In this document: positions 10,627-19,969 of the stretch, piece by piece
Layout: each line of letters opens with the position of its first letter
Numbering within the stretch: position 1 is the stretch's first letter
Assembly (NCBI GenBank): GCA_949130485.1
Contig: OX422183.1
Coordinates: 6,166,636 to 6,230,635 of the forward strand
Origin: Agelas oroides
Taxonomy: Eukaryota; Porifera; Demospongiae; Agelasida; Agelasidae
DNA length: 64,000 bases
Direction of reading: 5' to 3'
Made by a program: the position numbers and the translations under genes
Notes under the pieces: generated by a model
What the model saw: only the letters and a program-made list of their open reading frames with translations
What the model was told of the DNA's origin: nothing
Database searches by the model: none

Positions 10627-11864
10627 CAGGCCCGTAGCCAGGATTTTTAGAAGGGGGGTTACATGGGTGTCTGATTTGTGTGTATGCATACATAACCATG
10701 CAAGACTATAGGGGGGTCTGGGGGCATGCTCCCCCAGGAAATTTTTATAAATTAGATGCTCTGAGATTGCTTCTGAGGCCATTTTGGGACAGAAGCAGAG
10801 CCGTAGTAGCTTCATAGCTCGTGGAGTATTGCATCCAATTTTTGACTGTCCAGCTTTGTTTGCACAGACCCGGAATATCACTCTGCAGCTGCAGTATCTT
10901 TGCTCCTAAAGTCCTAAACTTGCTACACATGAAGGCCTACTTATGCATTGCATCTCCTTCTATTTTATGCTATTTCTGTATTGGCTTTCTGAGTTACAGC
11001 GGTCATGCAGCTTCCGTGCATTTTTGCGCACCTCCGTATATTATTGCGCACGAACGCACGCCGCGCTGCAAAATTTTGTCTGGGTACATGTAAGTATTGA
11101 CGTTACGTACGCTGGCGATTCGACTGCGTTTAGAATGAGCAGGAAAAGAAGAGAGCTTACGATCAATGCATCAGAGAGGTGGAGCATGGATCTTTCTCTC
11201 CCCTATTTTTTTCCACATCAGGAGGAATGGGACCAACAGCCAACGTGGTCTACAAAAGAATAGCCTCAATGATAGCCCAGAAACATGACAAAACATACAG
11301 CAAAACCCTCCACTGGATCAGATGTAAACTGAGCTACTCACTGTTGCGCTCAGCAATTATGTGCCTAAGAGGAGCAAGATCCAGTGTCCACCAGCCTGCA
11401 GTTTCCACTGACGCAATGGACCTAGCCTGCCACGAGGGCCGGGTCCCTCTACAGTGAACCAATACATCCCAATCCTCCAGAGTTCTCTATGTATTATACA
11501 CATTAGCACCGTACGTTTGTACATATGTATGTATGTTGGCGTGAAGCCCTTCATCACAAGTAAAAAAAATATATATATATATAAAAACTGTATATTTACG
11601 CACGTATTTACGTGGGTCCTTTCAGCGCTGCGGCGTAAACAGCTTACGCGCTCGTTCCGCGCTGGTCCCCCATGAACAAATTCGCATAGCTGCAACCAGA
11701 CTCGTTTGGACAGCGGTGATTCTCATTAGCAGCGAGACTAGTGGACCATTTCAAGTGGTAGGACACTTAAAAATGTACAGGTAAGCGGTTTATATAAAAA
11801 TCTTTTGGAGGTCAAAAGGGGGGTTCGAGCGAACCCCCTCGAACCCCCCTTGCCTACGGGCCTG
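10627..11864. mobile_element. TIR element, family 1, 5-bp target duplication
   Basis: The left end CAGGCCCGTAGCCAGG and right end CTTGCCTACGGGCCTG are inverted with two mismatches. The element is flanked by TGTAT on both sides (10622-10626 and 11865-11869). C-rich and G-rich runs lie just inside each end. I see no transposase; short frames inside are not recognisable. A second element with CAG...CTG ends and 5-bp duplication sits at 58562. CAG-type ends suggest the hAT group, although 8 bp is usual there. Confidence 0.75.
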
Positions 11865-12348
11865 TGTATGTCGGCTTGCATATTATACGTTACGCTTGTA
11901 CTATATGTTTTGCTTGTACTATAATGAACAGGAGCGCAGTTGCAGGTGCATTGTACAAACATGTAAAATCATTGTATACCTTGGCCCCAAGATAACACCT
12001 GATTCTATACATTGCAGGGTTTTATACAGTATTTTTTGCCAGGGGGGGGGGGGGGAATCAGATTGGATGAGACAGCTCAGAGCATGATGGGGGCACAAGT
12101 ACATGTACAACTGTACAATTACAAAGAGGTGTATACCTCTTTAAATAGTGTCACTATATTTTAATTTCATGCAGTTTACCTTCTTACATAGCTACCAAAT
12201 TTTAGGAGGGGGAGGGAATAAGTCAGGGGGGATATCCTGGGGTTCCCCTCCCCTCAGTATTAAACCCTGAATTGGGCACATGCTATTATGGGCGCAATTT
12301 CGTAAATACGGGCGAGCTTCTTTTATTTTGGCCTGCTCATCTAGCTTG
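11865..12348. other. Intergenic, homopolymer G run
   Basis: A run of 13 G lies at 12041-12053, and G/C-rich inverted short motifs lie near 12205-12255. No gene seen. Confidence 0.5.
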
Positions 12349-12425
12349 CACCGAGGGTTCTGCACTTCAGTGCTGTTCATTGTCCTGTGTGTCTGTCTGT
12401 GTGTGTCCGTTTTCTCTATTCTGCC
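12349..12425. mobile_element. Helentron-like terminus fragment
   Basis: CACCGAGGGTT, then TGCACTTCAGTGCTGTTCATT, closely matches the right end of the 48-kb insertion (GCCGAGGGTT...GCACTTCAGTGCTATTCATT). It is followed at once by GTCCTGTGTGTCTG, found just inside the left end of the autonomous Helentron at about 3717. The junction looks like a right end joined to left-end-proximal sequence. GCACT/AGTGC can form a small hairpin. Confidence 0.55.
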
Positions 12426-13641
12426 TTCTCACACTTTTAGGCGTCCAACGAGAGGTATCAGCGGCTACAGCGTGGAAAATGCAGTAAAAACAAAAAGCCG
12501 TTTTCTCTAAAACTGCTTAGTTCAAAAGTTAGAAGTGTTATAAACTTACCGCGACTAACTTACTAAGTCAGCCATTTTCTTCACGTGCAATGTTTCCGTA
12601 TACCTCTCCGTAACACGTACGTAACGGTAATGTGTGACACGCAACTTGGAGCACGCGGTATTGTGGTTTTTCCGTCGAACTGAGACCTGTTAGACGTTTG
12701 TGACTGTCTTTTACGAGAGGTTCAGAAAGGTATGCCCACAGCATCATGCACTCTTGGTTCAGCTAAATGGGCACACCCAGGCTATTATAGCACAAACACA
12801 ACTGCTTCTGTAGTGTGTGGATGTGAATGCCAGACAACACTGTAGCTATGCAGAAAATGATAGCCTCATATATATCCATTTGAAGTTAACAACTAGATGT
12901 ACTATATTTATGCCTTGGTGGGCCATATATGGTAGGTATCATCCTCATGACTTTTGCAGTTGGCACACAAGACCATGCACACATCTTAATTGTATACCTT
13001 TTCTAATGCCATGAACTCTGCAAACACTCCAATGAATATCCTCAGCCTACGTATGTATATGTATACCACCCCTTCCTGCCCTTCACTGATAACGACGTAA
13101 GTGAAAAGGTGTGGCCTAGACTTATTACTACTCAATAGGCAGGGATTTACCCCGAAATCTCATTAGGCTTTGCTACTGTGACCCCCGTGCATATATATAT
13201 GCACTTAGTGTAGGCTGAATAAATCACGTATGCATATAAATCTGCACTTCGCGTGCAAATAGTTAAGCCCAAACAATTAGCACTTTCAATTCTCAATGGT
13301 ATCAAGGGCTCACCAGCCCACTCTATTGTATATACGTAGAAACTAGTTTTAGTACCTTTAGTTGGCAATACCCTTCTATGCATATTATTTGCCTGTATTT
13401 CATGCCTTAAAATTGTGGAGATCACTGTACTACAAAAGTGTACACCAACAACTTGATGTGCACTTCATTGTGCATTAAGCGACCAAATTCTAAACCTCTA
13501 AATTGTATTTTTGCCCCTATAGCATGTTTTAGTTGGAGTTAAGGCTATGCTTTATTATTGGTTCATTGCCTGTGTCAGTATCTCATAAGAACGTCTCTAG
13601 TTGAACATAGTAAATATAAGATTATGATGTTTTGTTAACAG
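12426..13641. other. Intergenic upstream of MULE gene
   Basis: No convincing gene. AT-rich with short frames only. It could hold the 5' region of the MULE element, but I could not identify a terminal inverted repeat. Confidence 0.45.
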
Positions 13642-13816
13642 CTCTGTGAAGGAAGAAGTCTTGATTTCTGAGTCAGATGATGAATCTAGCCTTTGTGGTG
13701 CCCTGATACCTGAAAAAAGGTAAACCGCTTCTTTCTCTCCACCAAGTCAGAAACTAAATTGCATGCATAGAAGGTATGCTGCATTCTTCACAAAGTTTTA
13801 AAGCTTTTTACAAAAG

Positions 13817-14234
13817 GTTAAGGTTAAGGCTGGAAAACCTGAAATTGAATACTATGAAGATGACCCACAGTTGCCAATCTATGCTGCTCCTACTTCTGGA
13901 ATGCCACTCCATGAACTGATTGACATCCTAATGAAGCCTGACATACCGACTGAACACGTTTGCACAGTGCAGCCGTCTCAGAATGCTGCATTTGTGGTCA
14001 GCGTTGACAGTGTAGAGTTCGGGGATCTCAAAGCTGACGATTTGGGATCATGGAAGGGAACCGGTACAAAGAGAAGGTACTTCTGAGTTATGCCATCTGG
14101 TGCCATAAGGTTCACAGAGAGAAAACCAAGTTCAACTGCACAGTATTTCCTTTTAACACGACGCTACTTTGTTCACATGACGTATGACAAGTTCCATCGG
14201 ATGATTGCTGATATTCGAAGTGCAAAGGGTGAAG
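13817..14234 (+). pseudogene. MULE N-terminal exon
   Basis: Starts after the acceptor ACAAAAG with VKVKAGKPEIEYYEDDP, then YAAPTSGMPLHELIDILMKP. A TGA at 14084-14086 follows KRRYF, after which the same frame continues with VMPSGAIRFTERKPS and YFVHMTYDKFHRMIADI up to the donor at 14234/14235. This segment probably precedes the DNA-binding part; no zinc finger is visible in it. Confidence 0.6.
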
Positions 14235-14475
14235 GTTTGGTAGCATGATACTGTTAATACTGTGAGTGGGGTTGTGGTAGGGATTGTGGTACGGTATAAT
14301 TATGTGTTCATGCCAATTGAATGTAGCTCCTTCTAAGAGGAATTGAGGAGGGTGCAAATCTCTATGTATTATACCAGCATAGAACCTGCCCGCCAAACCA
14401 TTGTCTAACTTGTGTTGATACATTTTTTAAATAATAGGAAGCATGTTAATGTGTCATGTTTTCCTACTTTCCTAG

Positions 14476-14783
14476 ATGACCAATCACTTCAAAACCGACA
14501 CGTAATGGTCCAGTATTGGTTTGATGGACCACCTGTTGAGGTGAAATCGAAATCACACGGCAATTCTCGTACAAGTCAGCCATTCTTTCGCACTGCAGAA
14601 TCAGCCAAGAAGCGGCACCAGGAAATTGCTGCAACTAAGAAGCCCAAAGATGTAATGCAACTCGCCACTCAGGAGTGTGGAGGAGAACTGGAAGCAAAGG
14701 GAATGCAATGTTTGCCTCGAAATAAATCAAGAATTACCGCAGAACTGGGCACAGTAAAGACAGCAATGTATTATACAGTGTGA
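14476..14783 (+). pseudogene. MULE exon with basic, Ser-rich segment
   Basis: Begins DDQSLQNRHVMVQYWFDGPP and runs through a KK-rich region (SAKKRHQEIAATKKPKDVM) resembling a DNA-binding lead-in of invertebrate MULEs. The frame ends at 14783. Sense continues in shifted frames (MLQCKLVEGTSDA, then VIRDVKAAPDPQCM) into the catalytic core. Confidence 0.6.
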
Positions 14784-14864
14784 TGCTCCAGTGCAAACTT
14801 GTGGAAGGAACATCTGATGCCTTAAGTCATACGTGATGTAAAAGCAGCCCCTGATCCGCAGTGC

Positions 14865-15866
14865 ATGTTGTTTTTTGACTGGCAGCTTAATGACCTTGTC
14901 CGCTTCCTCACAGATTCCAGACGATTCAGTGTCTTGACTGCAGATACAACGTACAACCTGGGTCAGTTCTATGTCACACCGACCACATACAGGCATCTGA
15001 TGCTTGTCGACATAACATCGCAGAAGCACCCAACAATGGCTGGTCCCATTCTCATACACCAGAGAAAAGATTTTGCATCTTTCAGTTACTTTGCCAATAC
15101 AATGATCTGTTTTGAAAAGAAGCTCAAGGAAGTTCTAGCCTTTGGTACAGATGGCGATCAAGCCTTGATTGAAGCATTTTCCCACAACTTCCCTTTTGCC
15201 AAGCAGCTTCGCTGTTTTATCCACATGAAAAAGAACATATCGACAAAGCTCAAGGATAACGGTATTCCACCGTCAGTGTCGCAGGAATTTGTCTCTGATA
15301 TCTTTGGAAAACGCAGTGGGGGAACATACGAAGAGGGTCTTGTTGATTCAGCTGATCCCACTGATTTTGATTCCTGCCTTCAGAATTGCAAAGATGTCTG
15401 GAACACACGAGAGTGTCCTTACCAACGTCCAGGTCAAATGTCATTCTTTGACTACTTTAATCAGTATCATGCTAGCAATGTCCGCCACACGATGCTGAAA
15501 GATGTCAGAATTGCTGTTGGACTTGGTTATCCTCCAGACATTTTCACCACAAATGCAAGTGAGAGTCTGAATGCTGCTTTGAAGAAGAAAGTTAACTACA
15601 AGGAAACAGAGTGGCCAGAATTTAATCAAGCAATGAAGCAATTTGTATTGGCGCAGCAAGAGGAAACTATTCGTGCTCTTTCTGGACGGGGGCAATATCG
15701 CTTAACTCCAGAATATGTTCATCTGCTGGTATCACCACACGACTGGATCAAGATGATGCATGAGCAAAGGAAAGCAGCATTAAAGCGTTTTGACTCTGCA
15801 AAAGTCAAAGGTAGCAGCCTTTCCCTTTCCCTCTTCTTGTGGTTCTGTTGGAAGCCCTGGCCCTAG
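14865..15866 (+). pseudogene. MULE transposase catalytic core (DDE)
   Basis: 333-residue open part. Candidate catalytic residues are D27 in LTADTTYNLG, D96 in FGTDGDQAL and E233 in TTNASESLNA. The C-x-x-H motif of MULEs is at 117-120 (CFIH), between the second D and the E. The spacing and motifs match Mutator superfamily transposases, which cut and paste DNA and usually leave 9-bp target duplications. Frame is lost after FDSAKVKGSS; the alternative frame carries the Ser-rich continuation. Confidence 0.85.
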
Positions 15867-16596
15867 TTCTCAAGCATCACAGGATAGTAGTACTGCGCTC
15901 GAAGGAGAGGGGTCATCACTGCTTCATCCCAAACAGCTGAGTACCTCAGCAAGGTCATGTGGAATTTCTACCCTCCCTTTTGCTACCCTTGATGCCATGT
16001 GGAGTAAAGCAGAAGAGTATCGCAATTTAAGTAACAATGTTGTGCAAGCTCCTGGGGATGACCCCAAGTCAAAAACGGTCACTTCTCGTACTGGTAATAC
16101 ACCTCACTTTGTTCAAGTGTTGTCACCTGGCCAGTATGTTTGTGATAAAAACTGTCTGCAGTAGAGCTCATCTCGTATCTGTTCGCACACTTTGGTGGCA
16201 GCGGAAGTAAATGGGGAATTGAAATTGTTTTTGCAGTGGTATGTAAGCAGTGGCCAGGAACCAAACATAACACGGCTAGCACATGCTGGTCTTCCAGCTG
16301 GACGAGGACGTAAAGGTGGAGTTCTGAAACATAAGCGTAGCAGCACACCCACAGTTTCACCAGATGTTGTTGTTCCACGCCCAGCAACAAGTCAGACCCA
16401 GCCAAGAAGTAGCCTTTTAAGTGTCTTGCATCCCACTGTGCAGGCCCACAATTCACAGGTGATGCAGTCAATCACTCCTGCTATTACACTTCAGCAGCCA
16501 GTGCTACTTCAAGGGCAGCAGGTGTGTTGCTGCTCCTGTTTCAACTGTGGGAAACATGCTGCCTTCTGCAACTCCCACATCTCTGTCCACTCCTAA
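15790..16596 (+). pseudogene. MULE C-terminal region with SWIM-like zinc motif
   Basis: A Ser/Pro-rich linker leads to HFVQVLSPGQYVCDKNCLQ, a TAG stop (16162-16164), then SSSRICSHTLVAAEVNGEL in the same frame. Read through the stop, this gives C-x3-C-x6-C-x-H, a SWIM-type zinc finger as found after the catalytic domain in many MULEs. The stop could come from a single TGG to TAG change. Downstream is LAHAGLPAGRGRKGG, a basic tail. The frame shifts again near 16550. Confidence 0.7.
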
Positions 16597-17215
16597 CACT
16601 AATCCGTTTTACATCAGATTCATTGCTGGCAACATTCGCATTTGTCAAGGATGCAGAAGTATACTAAGATGTGCAGATGGATCGGTTCCAGCACCTCCCT
16701 TTGATTTGTGTGTTGCGCGTGCAGAACGCCACTCTTTTCGGGATGCCACTGGGATTCTTAGAACACCTCAGAAGGAGCAACCTGCCCACTATCATCTTAA
16801 CATTTTATGTATCCGAGCTGTGGCTACTGACTTTGTTCCCTCCAGCATTGTTGTTCCGCCTGATGTGTGGGTCAAGTTCACAAAGAATTCTTGTGTCTTG
16901 TTTTTGGACTCTTTACTTGATATGTTATTACTGTTTGTGTCATGTTTTGCTACAACAAACTGGCCCCAGTTTGTAGTCCAGTTCATAGTAGCCAGAACGA
17001 GGCTCCTCGAGGTCGACGAGGATGATAGCACATTAAGTCCAGTCCAAAACTCAGTCCAAAACTCAGTCCAAAAGTCCAGTCCAGAGTCCAGAGTCCAACC
17101 CAGAATCAACAATCCAGTCGAATCGCCAGCCGTAAGCTCACGTGAATTTTATTTGCACGATGACGTAACGTTCAGCCCCGATTTCGATTCCACCGTTGCC
17201 CATGCGTGTGTGTAG
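16547..17215 (+). pseudogene. MULE-associated C-terminal cysteine domain
   Basis: Contains FYIRFIAGNIRICQGCRSIL, then GSVPAPPFDLCVARAERHSF and YHLNILCIRAVATDFVPSSI. I recall this block from the ends of invertebrate MULE-like proteins; its function is unknown. The last 60 residues are low complexity, from repeats of AGTCCAAAACTC at 17037-17100, and probably not original coding sequence. Confidence 0.6.
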
Positions 17216-18282
17216 CTTGGACGTTGCTCTATCCTGCATCAAGGAGAAAGAACTTTTGGAGGCAAAACTTGCTACAGAGATACAATAAGCGTACATCTTG
17301 CTTGCTGAGTTGGCAAGTTACCCCTCCCACCCCAAACTCGCGTGTTATGGCGAGTTTCCTACACTGGCAGATGTAGAGTTCATTCGGCAAGTTGGATTTG
17401 AGCGACTCTAACTCAGGTATGCAAGTTCAGAACAACTTCATTTCTTAATATGTTATTCTTTCACTATTAAGCTGCATGTGTAGAAGGTATAGCTTGGTAA
17501 CTTTTGTCAGAAAATTTTTCCGCAGTAAATATATAACTTCCGTATCGGGTGCCTTGTATGAAATCATGATGAAAGTCAAACACCACTGGCACCCAGCAGT
17601 GAGATGAGCACTGCAGCTTATAGCTTAATGTGTAGCTACTTATTATTATCAGACCCCTTACCTCAGCTGTGCATAATTTTTTTTATTTGTCCCAACCAAC
17701 AGTTAGCTGTGCAAGTTGTACTTAGCTCGGCTACAAAATATTGACTTACAGTTGGGAAGTAAGTAGTAACATGTTGTCATTTTCAAGTGCTTCTCAATGC
17801 TATAAAAGTCTCAGCTAGTCTTGCAAGCCTTCGCAGATAGAAAGAAATGGTGGTGCTGTAGCTGACAAGTTTGTTTTGTATGTAGCTAACACTGCATGTA
17901 CTTAAAGATGACAGCCATCAATTTTGGATGCAAAAATTTTCACCCTACTTATTTTTTAGCATAGTGATGTCAGTGCTATTTTAACACTTTCATTATAAAA
18001 GTTAAGATCATCTGCTAAAAGTCTATAGTTGATCTATAATTTAACATGTGTGACAACTTTCTAGTTCAGCCTTTTGAAGATCTTGTCCTAGCTGGTTGGT
18101 AGAGCTATGACAAGCCAGGCAGTCTGAGGACTCCTCAATCAGCAATGTCACCATTTAGTTAGACTGTTGTTTTTGCTGTCTAGACAAGCTTGTTATTCAT
18201 GGTTGGGTGCTTCTCAGATTGGATGTTCTCTGCCTGTGTGAAGCTGCTCTTGGTTATAGACACTTGTCAAAGGTCAGACTTA
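17216..18282. other. Intergenic, no gene seen
   Basis: No convincing frame or repeat apart from AT-rich stretches. The 3' end of the MULE element should lie here, but I cannot place it. Confidence 0.45.
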
Positions 18283-18371
18283 TAGATAAATAGATAGATA
18301 GATAGATAGATGGATAGATAGATAGGTACATAGATAGATAGATAGAGATGGGTAGATAGATAGATAGGTGC

Positions 18372-18415
<44 letters not shown>

Positions 18416-18416
18416 G
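18283..18416. repeat. GATA microsatellite
   Basis: About 134 bases of mostly perfect GATA repeats, interrupted by GGATA, GGTACATA and GGTGCATA variants. The reverse-strand frame rich in Ile, Tyr, Leu and Ser is an artefact of it. Confidence 0.95.
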
Positions 18417-18506
18417 TGTCTGTCCTGTTGCTAGACCAATTGCCATGTATATAACCAAGTCAATACAAAATGTCCTCCTCACTGTTTAATTCATATTCAA
18501 CATCCG

Positions 18507-19170
18507 CTATACTTTCCTCAAACTGCCCAGACCAAAGATCCAGTCCACTAACTCATCTGTTTCTTCATCTTCCATACCATTGGTGGTTACCGCTTCTTCC
18601 AATGCAATTTCAGCTATTTCACCGTCTTCACTAGTGTTTACTGAAATGTTTGTGCAGTTGATACATTCACAGCCTTCTGAGCATTGCCGATCATTCCTCC
18701 TGCAGCTGCATCTTGTATTGCATCCGGTGACACACTTGCAACCCTTCATCAGCAATTTCACCCTGTCACGCACAGCTTGCATGTTCTCAGTGGTGGCCCA
18801 AACAATTGTAAGTTTGTCATTTGTTATGCACCATCCATATTCAGTAATGGGCTGTAACAACATTGTGTTGTGGTCTGCCTGTCTCCACATGTGGATTATC
18901 CAGCAAGAGCGTGTCCAGTGAAGCTTGAGTGCTTCGGCTGATGGTATCATTTCATTTTCAAACTTCACTCTGTATGATATATTTTGGCGAATGTCTTCAA
19001 GCCAATTAGAATGTTGCTGTTCAACAGTTAACCCTGGGTTAGTAAAGTTCTTGAAATGTGCTGGTGGCGAAGCTGTTCCAAAGCCAGATGCATGTTTTTT
19101 AAAATACACTGTGCCAACTAGACGAACAAATGCTAAGAAACCAATGTTGTAATCACTGTTTAAGTTGGTG
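18507..19170 (-). pseudogene. CXC-domain C-terminal piece
   Basis: Open from about NSDYNIGFLAFVRLVGTVYF; the first ATG is further in, at 19109. It holds WLEDIRQNISYRVKFENEMI and CWIIHMWRQADHNTM, then a cysteine cluster KGCKCVTGCNTRCSC, RRNDRQCSEGCEC and INCTN. This is the tesmin/TSO1-like CXC pattern, a zinc-binding DNA-contact module. An acidic tail (MEDEETDELVDWIFG) ends the protein. Confidence 0.7.
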
Positions 19171-19969
19171 TTTGCAATTTCATCTGTCGAGAGCTAACAG
19201 CACTGACCTGGACAATGATTTGCTTTTGTGTATTACATTGAAGGGGAAGACCGATGTGATAAACATCAGTGTCAGGCGACAGTATAAGAATTCTTGTCTG
19301 CTTTGTCTGCTTTGCATGTAGCCACAATCGAGTATCGGTTTCCTCAGCATTGTAGGTGAAAGATGGATCAGGCTGTGCAGTGCTCTCCCCTGTTACAAAC
19401 CATGCTGTGTCAACTATTGCTCCTTCAAAAGATCCTGTGACATACAGTGACTGCTGAGGTTGCAGGTGAGCTGGGATGTTATCAAGTAGGAACTTGCCAA
19501 GAAACTTGACAAGATTCTGCTTGCATACTCGACAGTTGAGGAGGTTTTGTTGCCAGTTTCCTTTGGGGAGAATTGTGGTTGCTTGCAAATTATCACAGCA
19601 ATGATTTGTTGTAACTTTGCACACAGCATCTCTTCTTGCATGTTCAAAGTACTTAGGAGTATTTTGCAAGCGTCCATAGTTGTCAAAAATTATGTGAACC
19701 TCCTCACTTCCTTTGTTAAACTCAGTGAGCAGGTACCGTCTCATGAGGAATCCTGCATAATCTGCAAGAGTTCTGTGGCTGCGTAGTGGTGTTGTGTTTA
19801 TCAAAAACATTCCCTCTACTATAGAACATTGTGGCTTCCATGGTAATGAGGTGGTAAACACAGGTGGTGCATGTTGCCTTGTATCTGGCCTCCAATGCCT
19901 TAGTAGTGTAACTTTTCTGTCCTTTGATAGGGCTTCCATCATTGTCTGAAATTGCCAGTGGTAATTCAA
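19160..19969 (-). pseudogene. PIN-like piece
   Basis: Meaningful from about PPVFTTSLPWKPQCSIVEGM onward; the first residues are out of frame. Three acidic blocks stand out: VHIIFDNYG, EETDTRLWLHAKQ and LILSPDTDVYHIGL. Their order resembles FEN/PIN-type nucleases (D; E-x-D; S-x-D-x-D), as also found fused to some invertebrate transposon proteins; assignment is inference. It ends at QVSAVSSRQ, where comparison with the family as I remember it suggests an internal loss of roughly 70 residues before NSDYNIGFLAFVRLVG. Confidence 0.55.

Larger units (their letters stand above)
13642..17215 (+). pseudogene. MULE (Mutator-like) transposase gene, spliced and broken
   Basis: Exon-like segments: 13642-13719 (after TTAACAG, donor GTAAAC), 13817-14234 and 14476 onward. 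The 14235-14475 intron has GT...AG ends and joins GGTGAAG to ATGACC in phase, giving EDDQSLQNRHVMVQYW. The phase between the first two segments does not fit cleanly. The catalytic core is in 14865-15866. Lesions: TGA at 14084-14086, slips around 14770-14840 and 15835, TAG at 16162-16164, and a slip near 16550. After each lesion the same protein continues, so this is one decayed gene. A SWIM-like zinc motif and a C-terminal cysteine block follow the core. Confidence 0.8.

Noticed and set aside
18267..18482. Frame rich in IYLSIYLS
   Set aside because: Direct product of the GATA microsatellite.
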